DNA of 64,000 nt from Spiroplasma endosymbiont of Diplazon laetatorius. Lineage in GTDB: Bacteria; Bacillota_I; Bacilli_A; Mycoplasmatales; Mycoplasmataceae. Shown piece by piece: positions 12,080-21,617 of the stretch. The stretch covers positions 682,001 through 746,000 of the forward strand of contig NZ_OZ026458.1 of NCBI RefSeq assembly GCF_964019625.1. The letters run 5' to 3'. The notes under the pieces are model-generated. The model had not been told where the DNA came from. It made no database searches and worked only from the letters and a program-made list of their open reading frames with translations. A program made the position numbers and the translations under genes. The first letter of the stretch is position 1. Each line of letters begins with the position of its first letter.

Positions 12080-12166
12080 ATGTTAAATATTTCATCAGTT
12101 TGTGAAAACAAATCTTGTACTTGTGAGAACTGTACATGCGAAGTATGTACTTGTGAAAGTTGCTAG
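12080..12166 (+). CDS. 28-residue cysteine-rich, metallothionein-like peptide
   Basis: Eight of 28 residues are cysteine (8, 13, 15, 18, 20, 23, 25, 28). The second half is a near-perfect repeat CTCENC-TCEVC-TCESC, giving CxC and CxxC spacing as in metallothioneins. No histidine or aromatic residue occurs. AAGGAGG ends six bases before the ATG, the best ribosome site in the neighbourhood. Twin palindromes lie upstream, a hairpin terminator lies just after the stop, and an ArsR gene converges on it. Together these mark a real, regulated gene. Binding of a thiophilic metal (zinc, copper, cadmium or arsenic) is inferred. I recognise no named family. Confidence 0.8.
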   Translation: MLNISSVCENKSCTCENCTCEVCTCESC

Positions 12167-12171
12167 CAATT

Positions 12172-12204
12172 AAAAAATAGAGCTTGTATTAGGCTCTATT
12201 TTTA
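12172..12204. terminator. Bidirectional terminator between the cysteine-rich peptide gene and arsR-type gene
   Basis: Arms AAAATAGAGC and GCTCTATTTT with a nine-base loop, and A/T tracts on both sides, placed between two convergent genes. It can end transcription on both strands. Confidence 0.8.
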
Positions 12205-12519
12205 TTTATTACAATTTGAACAATTCATTAATTTTTTTTGAACAGTTAATTCTGATACAAAACCCTTTAACTCATCTATTGTTTCATTATTAAGTTTGTA
12301 GATCTTTGAGTTCTTATCTTTTATAGAATTTACAAGCCCTACTTTTTCTAACATTTTCATGTGATAACTAAGTGTTGGTTGAGTTATGCTTAAATTGTCT
12401 AAAATATTTTGTGCACATTTATTACATCCACAATCACAAATCATATTAAGTATTTGTAATCTTGTAGGATCACCAAGTACTTTAAATATTTCTGCAAATT
12501 TATTATAGTTTTCTGTCAT
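12202..12519 (-). CDS. ArsR/SmtB-family metal-responsive repressor
   Basis: A 105-residue winged-helix regulator: FKVLGDPTRLQIL at the start and recognition helix SITQPTLSYHMKMLEKVGLV. Just before the recognition region lies a cysteine cluster, Cys28, 30, 32 and 35 (CDCGCNKC), in the place of the ELCVCDL sensor helix of ArsR/CadC; a second pair, Cys100 and Cys103, ends the protein. This suggests sensing of a thiol-binding metal(loid). It converges on the cysteine-rich peptide gene. An inverted repeat lies over its presumed transcription start, suggesting autoregulation. The metal is not predictable. Confidence 0.9.
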   Translation of the reverse strand: MTENYNKFAEIFKVLGDPTRLQILNMICDCGCNKCAQNILDNLSITQPTLSYHMKMLEKVGLVNSIKDKNSKIYKLNNETIDELKGFVSELTVQKKLMNCSNCNK

Positions 12520-12533
12520 AAGTAACCCCTTTT

Positions 12534-12565
12534 AGAACCACTTTTAGTAGTTCTTTTAAATTATA
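12534..12565 (-). promoter_or_regulatory. arsR-type promoter with inverted repeat over the start site
   Basis: On the minus strand an extended -10 (TGTTATAAT; TATAAT at 12560-12565) is followed by a 9-3-9 inverted repeat at 12534-12554 (arms AGAACCACT and AGTAGTTCT, one mismatch). It covers the expected +1 and ends just before the ribosome site, the usual position of an ArsR-family operator. Confidence 0.6.
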
Positions 12566-12668
12566 ACAATTTTAAATAAATTATTTTGTATTTGAACTTT
12601 TTACTTAAAATACAAAAAATACTTGTAAAAATGTGTAAAATAATAATAGTAAATTAGGAGTGATTAGA

Positions 12669-13517
12669 GTGAGAAAATTACTTAGTGTAATTTCAGTCAC
12701 AGCATTAGTTGGAACATCAAGTTTATCAGTTGTATCTTGTAGTTCAAACAAATACTTTAAAGAATTTAAAGGATGAATAGATAATAAAGAATCATTTATT
12801 TTATATATGGGAGCAGATGATTGTGAATATTGTCAAGGCTTTGAATATTTACAAGAAAAAGAAAGCTCATATTTTAAAACAAAAACTAAAGAATTAAATA
12901 CAAATTACAATCAAGAAATCAAAGGTTTGAATGGAAATTATTCAGATTCTATGACTGCATTTGGTGAAAAACTAAATAATGATTTAGAATTCAGAACAAT
13001 GAAAACAGAAGAAAAAGCAAACAAATTTGATGAAAAATGAAGTAAAAATATTCTTTCTTGACTTGTTGATGAAGTAACTGAAGTTTATAAATATAGAGAA
13101 TACAATAATTCACAACTTAGTGATAAATTAGTTACAAAATTAGCAAAAGCTAAAGTTGAAACTTATTTAAAGAAAGATAACTTAGGTATTCCTTTCTTTT
13201 TAGTAATAAGAAATGGTAAAGTTGCTGGTTGATATTCTGGTTTCTCAAAAGAACCTGAAGCTGGGTGAAATGAGCTTGTAATCGATGAATTATTTAAACA
13301 ACTTAATTCAATAATAACTAATCATGATCAAGAAACAGAAATGGTTAATTTAGTAAATAATGGTCAATCAACTGGTGGAGAATCTGGAAGCGGAGAAGGA
13401 TCTGGTACAGGTGGTCAATCTGGTGGTGAAGAAGGATCTAATCCTGAATCTGGAGAAACATTCAGTTATGTTATGAATAAAAATTCTTTACTAATTGATT
13501 ATTTAATGAATAAATAA
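12669..13517 (+). CDS. Lipoprotein with thioredoxin-like domain
   Basis: 282 residues. A signal peptide ends in the lipobox LSVVSC (Cys24). After it, ILYMGADDCEYCQGF places a CxxC pair (Cys52, Cys55) after a beta strand, and IPFFLVIRNGKVAGWYSGF supplies the cis-proline strand (Ile174-Pro175) of a thioredoxin fold. A helical insertion of about 100 residues separates the two. The tail (about 237-262) is Gly/Ser/Glu-rich. Start GTG at 12669 with TAGGAG upstream. A surface thiol oxidoreductase or thiol-dependent binding protein is the inference. UGA is read as Trp at several sites. Confidence 0.85.
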
Positions 13518-13518
13518 A

Positions 13519-13544
13519 AAACTAGCTTACAGCTAGTTTTTTTT
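13519..13544 (+). terminator. Terminator of the thioredoxin-like lipoprotein gene
   Basis: Perfect 8-bp stem AAACTAGC / GCTAGTTT, five-base loop, followed by a run of T. It begins one base after the stop codon. Confidence 0.85.
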
Positions 13545-13556
13545 CTGCAAATAATT

Positions 13557-13588
13557 AAAAAAAAAAAAAAAACACTTTTAAGCGCTTT
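13557..13588 (-). terminator. Terminator of the tRNA operon
   Basis: On the minus strand a short stem (AGCGCTT / AAGTGTT, two G-U pairs) is followed by sixteen T, immediately downstream of tRNA-Leu. Confidence 0.6.
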
Positions 13589-13607
13589 TTCAATAAATTC
13601 TTAATAA

Positions 13608-13696
13608 TGGTCCCCAGGGCCGGAATTGAACCGGCACGACCGATAAAAGTCGCTGGATTTTAAGTCCAGTGCGTCTACCTATTCCGCCACCTGGGG
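13608..13696 (-). tRNA. tRNA-Leu (anticodon TAA)
   Basis: 89 nt including encoded CCA. Acceptor CCCCAGG pairs with CCTGGGG; anticodon loop CTTAAAA; long variable arm typical of leucine tRNA. Last of five tandem tRNAs. Confidence 0.95.
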
Positions 13697-13710
13697 GTTA
13701 ATAAAAAAAA

Positions 13711-13786
<76 letters not shown>

Positions 13787-13795
13787 GAAAATAAA

Positions 13796-13870
13796 TGGCT
13801 GGGCTAGCAGGATTCGAACCGGCGCATGAGGGAGTCAAAGTCCCTTGCCTTACCGCTTGGCTATAGCCCA
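13796..13870 (-). tRNA. tRNA-Gln (anticodon TTG)
   Basis: 75 nt with CCA. Acceptor TGGGCTA pairs with TAGCCCA; anticodon arm GGGAC-TTTGAC-TCCC region gives TTG; T-loop GGTTCGAATCC. Confidence 0.95.
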
Positions 13871-13875
13871 ATAAC

Positions 13876-13959
13876 TGGTGGGGAGTGACGGATTCGAACC
13901 GCCGAACCGTTAGGAGATGGTTTACAGCCACCCGCGTTTAGCCACTTCGCTAACTCCCC
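13876..13959 (-). tRNA. tRNA-Tyr (anticodon GTA)
   Basis: 84 nt with CCA. Acceptor GGGGAGT pairs with ACTCCCC; anticodon loop CTGTAAA; long variable arm as expected for bacterial tyrosine tRNA. Confidence 0.95.
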
Positions 13960-13972
13960 TTTAATAAAATTG

Positions 13973-14049
13973 TGGTGCTGACTAAAGGACTCGAACCTTC
14001 GACCTATTGATTACTAGTCAATTGCTCTACCAACTGAGCTAAGTCAGCA
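13973..14049 (-). tRNA. tRNA-Thr (anticodon AGT)
   Basis: 77 nt with CCA. Acceptor TGCTGAC pairs with GTCAGCA; anticodon arm ATTGA-CTAGTAA-TCAAT, giving AGT. An unmodified or inosine A34 is uncommon outside Arg tRNA in bacteria but is known in mollicutes. First tRNA of the cluster. Confidence 0.93.
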
Positions 14050-14083
14050 ATTATCCTTTTTTTCAAAAGTAAGAACCTTTTCA

Positions 14084-14113
14084 ATTATACAAAAAAAGAT
14101 AAGATAAAGTCAA
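14084..14113 (-). promoter_or_regulatory. Promoter of the tRNA operon
   Basis: Minus-strand TTGACT (14108-14113), 18-bp spacer, TATAAT (14084-14089). One of the closest matches to the sigma-A consensus in the window, 35 bp before tRNA-Thr. Confidence 0.8.
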
Positions 14114-14163
14114 TATTTTTTTTAAATATTTTTAAAAGATATACACTTTATACATAAAATAAT

Positions 14164-14195
14164 TAAAACCCAAGCCAAAAAGCTTAGGTTTTAAT
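14164..14195 (-). terminator. Terminator after the secreted protein gene at 14225
   Basis: Minus-strand hairpin with arms AAAACCTAAGC and GGCTTGGGTTTT (one G-U pair) and a T-rich tail. Confidence 0.7.
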
Positions 14196-14224
14196 AAAAT
14201 TAATAATATTGTTCATTTAGCAAA

Positions 14225-15076
14225 CTATTTTAAATAGATATTTTTTATTAACATATTATATGTTCCACTGATTTTGCTTGAGTTAAATGAAACATAGAAG
14301 TATTCATCTTCGATAACTTCATTATCTAAATATTTTTCACCCATTGTGAATTCATTGTCTTTAATTATGGCTTTGCTAATACTTACCGCCTCTAAATCAC
14401 TTAATTTAACTTTCTTTTGTGATTCTATTAATTTGATAGCTAAAGTATTAAATGGTTCATAATTATTAAACATGTCTTTTACTTGATGAGAATAGTATTT
14501 AAATCCATAGTTGGGTAACTCAATATTAGAAATAAATTGATTTTCAGTATTATTAATATCTTTTTCATTAACAACAAATACTAAAGTTATTCTTCAAGCA
14601 CCATTACTTAATTGGTATTCATTAAATAAATTTGGATAAGTATTAATGTTATAAGTTTTAATTTGTCCTTTAGAATCTTTATAAGTTAAAATAAATTCTA
14701 CACGATAATTTCCATTACCAAGATCAACTGTTTTATAGCTTTCAGAAATTACTTCTCCACCATTAACAATAAGTTCTTGTAATAAATATTTTAATTGAGT
14801 CGTATCAGTTGATTCTGCAGTAGATGTTAATTGTAATTTAGCACTTACAATATTATCTAATTCTTGATTATTTTTCTCTAAAAAATCTTCTACAGTTACC
14901 AATAAACTTTCAATAAGACTTGTTTCTATTCCTTCTTCTTGAACTCCGTAAGGCCCATTTTGATGATAAATTGTTTGATTTTTATAATTGCTATTTTCTA
15001 GAATTTGATTTGGTATTAATGTAGCAGAGCTAGCACCAATACCAAAAACTCCTAATAAATTCAATAATTTAAACAT
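14225..15076 (-). CDS. Secreted protein of unknown function, Spiroplasma-type signal peptide
   Basis: 283 residues. The N-terminus MFKLLNLLGVFGIGASSATL is a signal peptide of the type common in Spiroplasma, but the usual lipobox cysteine is missing, so it is probably released or held by an uncleaved helix. The mature part is acidic, contains no cysteine and appears to alternate beta and helical segments. I recognise no family. UGA at 14594 is read as Trp. It is the last of three secreted genes in a row. Confidence 0.75.
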
Positions 15077-15113
15077 TTATATCCTTTCTTTCTTAAACCC
15101 ACCCTACAACCTT

Positions 15114-15150
15114 AGTTTTAAAATTAAACTTATAATTTAATTTTAAAACT
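15114..15150 (-). repeat. Perfect 15-bp inverted repeat upstream of the secreted protein gene
   Basis: AGTTTTAAAATTAAA and TTTAATTTTAAAACT flank a seven-base loop, 38 bp before the start codon at 15076. There is no T tract after it. It may be an operator or a 5'-UTR hairpin. Confidence 0.6.
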
Positions 15151-15225
15151 CTGGATTACTAAAAATTTTTTAATTCCCATTAATAAACAAGTTTAAGTTT
15201 TTTTGAGTGAGTGATTAAAAATATT

Positions 15226-15277
15226 AAAAAACCATTTATAAATTTACTTAAAAAGTAATTTAATAAGTGGTTTCATA
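15226..15277 (-). terminator. Terminator after the secreted protein gene at 15294
   Basis: Long hairpin, arms beginning AAACCACTTATTAAATTACTT and ending AAATGGTTT on the minus strand with a few mismatches, followed by T residues. Confidence 0.6.
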
Positions 15278-15293
15278 ACTATAATTTAATATA

Positions 15294-16475
15294 TTAGCTA
15301 AATTTGATATCAGAAACGCCCATCTTTGCTTCAGATCTTGCTCACTGAGCATTTCAAGCAGTAGCTCATGCATAAGTGTTAACTGTAGCTTTGATTTCAA
15401 TTTTAAAGTCATTTAATCAAGTAACTGTTAAAGTTCCATAAGCCCTTTCTTGATTGACATTTTTGTATAATAAATCAAAAGTACTTATAGAAGTATTTTC
15501 ATTTAGATATATTCTTTGATATTTTGGTTTATAGTGGTTTTTGTCTTTATAGGTTTCACTTTTTGCAACAGGATTTTTTTCATTAACAACGTAATTAAAC
15601 CTACCCATAGCTTGTGTATAATAATTTGTTGTTAATGTATAATCCATATAACTATAAGTTTTTAGGAATTCACTTTTTCCTAGATCAACATCTATATAAG
15701 TAACAGCGGTTTTTGTAGAAGATTGCTCTGAATTATAAGCATCAGATCTTGCTGGATCTGTTTGAATATCTCCAATAGAACCAAATACATCATCAAAAGT
15801 AACCATAACAGATCCTGTAAACTTAGACTTTTCAGTTGCTTTAACAATTGCACCTTCATAAGTTATTGTTTCAATGTAAAAATCTTCCTCGCTTATCAAT
15901 TGGTCATTCCTTTTTATAATTTCTCTTTTTATAGTTTCTTCGTTTAGTTTCTTTACTTCTCCAAGATGAGTATTCTTAATACCTTCAGATAGTTCTTTTT
16001 TCTTAATTGTTGATTCATAATTTAATTCTAAATCCTCTACAATTAAGTAACCTTCAAAAGCATTATCATCACCTATGTACATCATTCATAAATCATCTAC
16101 AATTTTTTCTCCATCCTTAGTTGGGAACTGAGGTAAAATAACTATTCAATTATCGTAATCTTTTTTTGTAGACTTTATAACTTGAGGAAGTACTTTGTTC
16201 TTCCTATTAACTTTTGTTAATTCAGTCAGTATTATTTGCAACATTTCTTCATCATTGTTTAAATGTTCTTCATATTTAGAGACATTTATCGATGTTTTTT
16301 CAAGTTCTACATCATTAAGATCTATAGTTGCATATTCACTTATAGACCTATTATAATTTTGTAAATTATTTTCTTGTTTAACATTATTTGATTCTATTAA
16401 TACAGCATTAGAGACCGTTGGTAAAGTGTTAACCCCTAAAACAACAATACTAATCATTGATAATAATTTTTTCAT
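15294..16475 (-). CDS. Secreted protein of unknown function
   Basis: 393 residues with a signal peptide (MKKLLSMISIVVLGVNTLPT) that ends in an Ala-x-Ala-like site and no lipobox. The mature part is rich in Lys, Glu and Asn. The C-terminal 40 residues are unusual: four Trp (all UGA) in the pattern TYAWATAWNAQWARSEAK, ending VSDIKFS. This could be an amphipathic strand. No family recognised. It sits between two other secreted-protein genes. Confidence 0.75.
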
Positions 16476-16554
16476 ATTTTTTACCCTTTCTTAAATCAAT
16501 AAATTCATTTTTAATTTTTAAAAATTTTAATTAATCAAAAAGTATATGATAGTT

Positions 16555-17697
16555 TTAAAATTCATATTCATATTCATAAAGTTCAATATCATTATCACTT
16601 ACAAATTTTATAGTACCAAAATAAATATAGAAAAATTTATCTTCATTTTCTTTCAATATACCAGTTTTTTTTGTGTCAAAATCTACTCTAACAATAATTT
16701 CCAATGAATTATCTACTCCCAATTCCTCTGACTTTTGCTTTGCATTTTCTAATTGACCACAATAATGTTTCAAATCAATTTCAGAGTTTTCATTAATAAC
16801 TTTGCAATATTTCTCTTCATCTTCTGGTCTTTTACCAGATCAGTTTTTTGCATCATATCTTTGAGAATCACCATTTGGCATTATTGTTGTAGCAAATTGT
16901 TTTGTCATATTTGTGTATAAATAACTTTCTTGCTTTTCTTCTTTCATATTTCAATAATTTTTACCAAAAAAATTACCTATATCGTCAATAATTGCAAGCA
17001 TTTCTGACTTATCACCAGTTTCATATTTTGATCTTTTAAAACTATCAAAAGTATATATTAACTCATTATTTGATTTTTCAAAAGATGAGAAGGTTTTTGA
17101 ATTAATAAAATTGTGATTATTAATTAAATCTTTAACTTCCTTTTTATCAGCATAAAAATTTAATATAGGTAATGTAACTTCCCTTTTAACTCTTTTATAA
17201 CTTTTTTTAGAAAAAATATTGTAATTAAATTCTGAAAATACAGCTTTTCCAATATTTCTTTTGTTTTCATTCTCTTCAATAGCACTTATGTTTGTTAAAT
17301 CTTTACCATCAAAATTTAAGAATTTAGTACTTATTTTATCATTATAGTTTTCAATTTCTAATGAATCAAAATTTATACCTTCCCTTTTTTTAATTATTTT
17401 TTCATTTTTTTCTACAATTTTTTCATATTCAGTGTCAATTTCATAAATGAAATTATCCTTCATTCTTGTAAAATCAAAATAATTAACTTTAGGATTGTCT
17501 AAAGTTACAAATCTTTCAACTAAAAATTCTTCAAATTCTTCATTAGATATTTCTATAATTTCTTCAAGTAAATTTTGTTCTATATATTTATCATCTTGTT
17601 CTATCACTGGTGGTCTTTGAGAACCACAAGAAACAACCGATGCCCCTGAAACAACAAATGTTGAAGCAAGAGCAAAAGCTTTTAATGTTTTTTTCAT
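16555..17697 (-). CDS. Lipoprotein of unknown function
   Basis: 380 residues. The lipobox SGASVVSC gives an acylated Cys near residue 24. The mature protein is highly charged (Lys/Glu/Asn) and ends in YEYEYEF. Two further cysteines fall in the C-terminal part (KYCKV and HYCGQ). An in-frame GTG lies one codon before the ATG at 17697; AAAGGA upstream fits either. No family recognised. Confidence 0.75.
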
Positions 17698-17825
17698 CAC
17701 TTTCTATATCCTTTTCTTTAATTTTCTTTCTTTCGAATCATTGATTCTAATTTAATAATAACACTTTTTAGTATATTATTCTATTTTAATAAAAAGTAAT
17801 AGATTTTTTTTCCAATAATTGAAAT

Positions 17826-17852
17826 AAAAAAAAGCACTCTGGGCGGAGTACT
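17826..17852 (-). terminator. Terminator downstream of pdp
   Basis: Minus-strand stem AGTACTC / GAGTGCT (one G-U pair), loop CGCCCA, then eight T. It lies about 180 bp after the pdp stop. Confidence 0.7.
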
Positions 17853-18034
17853 AATTTAATAAATCTAGAACAGTCAATATTATATATATTATAAATCTAA
17901 ATATTATGTTCATTTGATAGGGCTAAACAAACATTATGGGCTAATGATTCTTTAAAACTATTCCAGACAACAATATTATATTTTAAAACCTAAATAATTT
18001 CAACATCTAATAACTTATTTTTTTCAAAATTTAA
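17853..18034. other. Non-coding stretch with a possible decayed reading frame
   Basis: No intact gene. On the minus strand a stop-bounded frame of about 30 codons includes NSFKESLAHNVCLALSNEHN, with no start or ribosome site; it may be a gene remnant. Positions 17972-17994 match 25282-25304 at 20 of 23 bases. No transposase or terminal repeats seen. Confidence 0.3.
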
Positions 18035-19345
18035 CTAAACATCCTTGTTAGTTAGCAATTTAAGGATCAATTGTTCATCTTGAACTTTATCATTTATAAC
18101 AATTAATTCTTTTGCTTTTTGTTTGTAAGATTCAATATCATCTCTATTTGTATAAAGAGTCATAATAACATCACCTTTTTTAACAAATTCATTTGTTGTT
18201 TTATTTAAATAAATTCCAGCTGAAAAATCAATACTTTCTTCTTTAGTAGCTCTTCCTGCTCCTAAATGCATTGAAAGATATCCCAATTGATCTGCTGATG
18301 CAAATGTTAAGTAACCCTCTTGTTCTGAGATTATTTCAACAACATGTTTTGTAGAAAAGTTTTTATAATAATCTAAAATAACTCCAAAATCACCGTTTTG
18401 AGCTTCTACAAAGTCTTTTAACAAGTGTGCAGCACTTTTATCATTTAAAACCTTTAAAAGCTCTGTTTTAGCTGTTTCAAGGTCATTAAATACCTTGTTT
18501 TGAACTAATGTTAAACCAGCTGCAGTAACACATAATTCTACTAAATCATCTGGTCCGTTACCATTTAAAGTATCTCAAGCTTCTTTTACTTCAATTGCAT
18601 TACCAATTGCTCTTCCAAGTGGTTTATCCATGTTTGTGATCATAACACTTACATTTCTTTTGTGTTCTTTTCCAATTGATATCATTGCTTTAGATAAAGC
18701 AATTGCATTATCTAAATCTTTCATAAATGCTCCACTACCCATTTTTACATCTAAAATAATGCTATCTGCTGGTATAACAAGTTTTTTTGACATAACACTT
18801 GAAGCAATTAAAGGAATTGAGTCTACAGTCCCTGTAACGTCTCTTAGAGCATATAATTTCTTATCTGCAGGAACTATTTCTTCAGATTGTCCCATAATTG
18901 AAATACCAACTGTATTTAAGATTTCTTTAAATCTTGATTCAGATATTTCACCAGTTCATCCAGGACAACTTTCTAATTTATCAATTGTTCCTCCAGTTTG
19001 ACCTAAACCTCTTCCTGAAAGTTTTGCAACTTTCACTCCAAATTTAGCAACTAATGGAGAAAAGATTAAACTTGTTTTATCTCCTACTCCACCTGTTGAG
19101 TGTTTATCAGCTTTCATTCCTTCAACACCATCTAAGTTATAAGTAATACCAGAATCTATCATTGCTTGTGTAAATGAAGCAGTTTCAGTTGGAGTCATTC
19201 CGTTGAATCAAACAGCCATATTGAAAGCAGACATTTGATAGTCTTTAAGTGTATTGTTAACAAAAGAATTAACAACTCAATAGATTTCTTGAGCAGTTAA
19301 TTCTTTATTGTTTTTCTTTTTTTCTATAATATTTGCAAAGTTCAT
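18035..19345 (-). CDS. pdp: Pyrimidine-nucleoside phosphorylase
   Basis: 436 residues, the usual length. It splits uridine, thymidine or deoxyuridine with phosphate into base and sugar phosphate. The family signature lies in [33 protein letters not shown] and [14 protein letters not shown] are also conserved. Start at 19345 has AGGAGG eight bases upstream. It is the distal gene of a cluster with folA and thyA, consistent with nucleoside salvage. Could equally be annotated deoA. Confidence 0.93.
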
Positions 19346-19369
19346 AATTTGCCTCCTAATCGAAAATAA

Positions 19370-20236
19370 CTAGTAATATGTTACTCTGTTTTTCTTGTCG
19401 ATTCTTTTTGGTTTTATACCAAGTTTTTTTGGATCTCAATCTTTGTATAAGTTAATGTTTTTTTCAACTTCTTTTTGAACATTTTTTGTTAACATTTCTG
19501 TTTTAAGTGAAATGAATTTTTCAGGCATCATTGGTTTTCCAAAAACTACTTTAATATGGAATTTACCTGATTTTCTTTTTTCAAATAATCTATAAGAATC
19601 GATAATTGATACAGGAACGATTGGAACATATGCCATTTGAGCCAATTTCATACTTGCTGCTTGGAATTCATTAGGTTCTTGTTTAGCACTTCTTGTACCT
19701 TCAGGGAAAATAACTAAACTTCTTTTATATTCTGAGATTAATTCTTTAGCTTCTTTCATTGCATTTAAAGCACTTCTTGGACTAGATCTATCTAAAGGAA
19801 TATTGTCAGTTAAATTCATAAAGTGTTTAAAGATTTTAGTTTTTCATAACTCTTGTTTTGCAATAAATGCAATTGGTTGTTGTAGTGAAAAATCATTAAT
19901 AGCTAACATTAAAATAGGATCTAAATTTGATTGGTGGTTAGGTGCCAATACAATACCTCTATCTAGTCAGTTTTCAATACCAATAACATCAACTTGAACG
20001 TTAGCTATTTTTAATACTTTTCTACTTTTCTTTTTAACTCAGTTATATCTTCACTCTTCTGAATATAAGTTTGGATATTGTTTAATTTTTCTAGTCACTT
20101 TTTTTGCTTTAACTGTAACTCTTCATATACCTCAAGCATTTGTAAATAGTCTTCATTTACTTACATGAGCCATTTCTTTTTTATCTTTTTTACCAGTAGC
20201 CGATGCAGCTTCTTGTGTTAATTCGTAATGTTCCAT
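19370..20236 (-). CDS. plsC: 1-acyl-sn-glycerol-3-phosphate acyltransferase
   Basis: 288 residues. The acyltransferase motifs are clear: NHQSNLDP (HX4D catalytic pair) and FPEGTRSAKQ (phosphate binding), with VPIVPVSI after them. It makes phosphatidate, the substrate of cdsA. The N-terminal 80 residues are Lys/Arg-rich. The start follows the folA stop by two bases. Confidence 0.93.
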
Positions 20237-20238
20237 TT

Positions 20239-20709
20239 TTAATACCTTTCGTAATAATAAGCTATAAAGTCTTTAAAATCTTTTTCCTCAATGATTTTAA
20301 ACTTTTCTCTATCAAATAAAGGAGCAAAAGTATCTCCCTCAAATTCTTCTTTAATAACACTTACAACTAATTTATCTGCATATTTTAATGCAGAGCTATA
20401 TATTTGAGAACCTCCTATAACAACAAGTTCCTCATCAATAAATTTATATTTTTCTAATACTTTTTCAAGGTCATTAGACAATTCAAGATTATTATAACCT
20501 TTTTCTAAATTTCTTGAAGTAATTAATATATTTTTTCTATTAGGTAATGGTTTAACAGAAAGAGATTCTCAAGTATTTCTTCCCATTAAGATAGTTTTAC
20601 CTCTAGTATAGTTTATAAAATGTTGCATTTCTTCTTTAATATTTCAAGGAAGTTTATTTTGTTTTCCAATAACTCCATTTTTGGTTTGAGCCCATATTAA
20701 AGTAATCAT
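20239..20709 (-). CDS. folA: Dihydrofolate reductase
   Basis: 156 residues. [15 protein letters not shown] and NKLPWNIKEEM match the DHFR N-terminus, with Glu27 as the active-site acid; MGRNTWESL is the NADPH segment and VVIGGSQIY the late GG motif. It regenerates tetrahydrofolate used up by ThyA. The ATG overlaps the thyA stop by one base. Confidence 0.95.
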
Positions 20710-21578
20710 TAAACAGCAACAGCTCCTTTGATTGCTGGATGACTTTCGTATCCCTCTAAAGAAATGTCTTCAAATTTAATGTCAAAAATTGATTTGTTTT
20801 GAGCATTTATTTTTAATAATGGTAATTTTTTAGGTTCTCTAGATAATTGAAGATCTAATTGTTCCATGTGATTTGAATATATGTGAGCATCTCCGATTGT
20901 GTGTACAAAATAACGAGCTTTTAAATTACATTCAATAGCCACTAATTCTAAAAGTAATGAATAACTTGCTATATTAAATGGAACACCTAAAAAGATATCT
21001 CCACTTCTTTGGTAAAGTTGTAAGTCTATGAAACCATCTTTTGAAACATAAAATTGGAATAAAGAATGACATGGTGGTAAAGCCATTTGATTAACTTCCG
21101 CTGGATTTCAAGCAGAAATAATGTGTCTTCTTGAATAAGGGTTTGTTTTAATATCATTGATTAAGTTTTTAAATTGATCAACTCCATTGAAGTCTCTTCA
21201 TTGTTTTCCATAAACAGGACCTAATTCACCATATTTATTTGCAAATTCTTGATCTGTTTTAATTTTTTCAACAAATTCTTCTAGAGTTTCATTTTTGTAA
21301 TCATTTGATTTTTTGTAAATTTCAAAAGGTCATTCATTTCAAATGTTCACTTTATTATCAACAAGATATTTAATATTTGTGTCTCCACTAATAAATCAAA
21401 GTATTTCATGAACTATTCCTTTAAAGAATACTTTTTTTGTTGTAACAAGTGGAAAACCTTCTCTCAAGTCATATCTTGATTGTGTTCCAAATTTAGAAAC
21501 AGTTCCTGTGTTAGTTCTGTCTTCTCTTTTTTCTCCATTTGTTAAAACATCTTTTACCAAATTCAAATATTGTTTCAT
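20709..21578 (-). CDS. thyA: Thymidylate synthase
   Basis: 289 residues. The catalytic cysteine is Cys170 in [12 protein letters not shown], and the N-terminal [15 protein letters not shown] phosphate loop and [20 protein letters not shown] are conserved. It methylates dUMP to dTMP. thyA-folA-plsC-pdp run together on the minus strand, with the deaminase that yields dUMP at 25334 farther away. Confidence 0.96.
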
Positions 21579-21617
21579 ATTATCACCATAAAAGATTATA
21601 TACTAGTTGAGAAAAAT

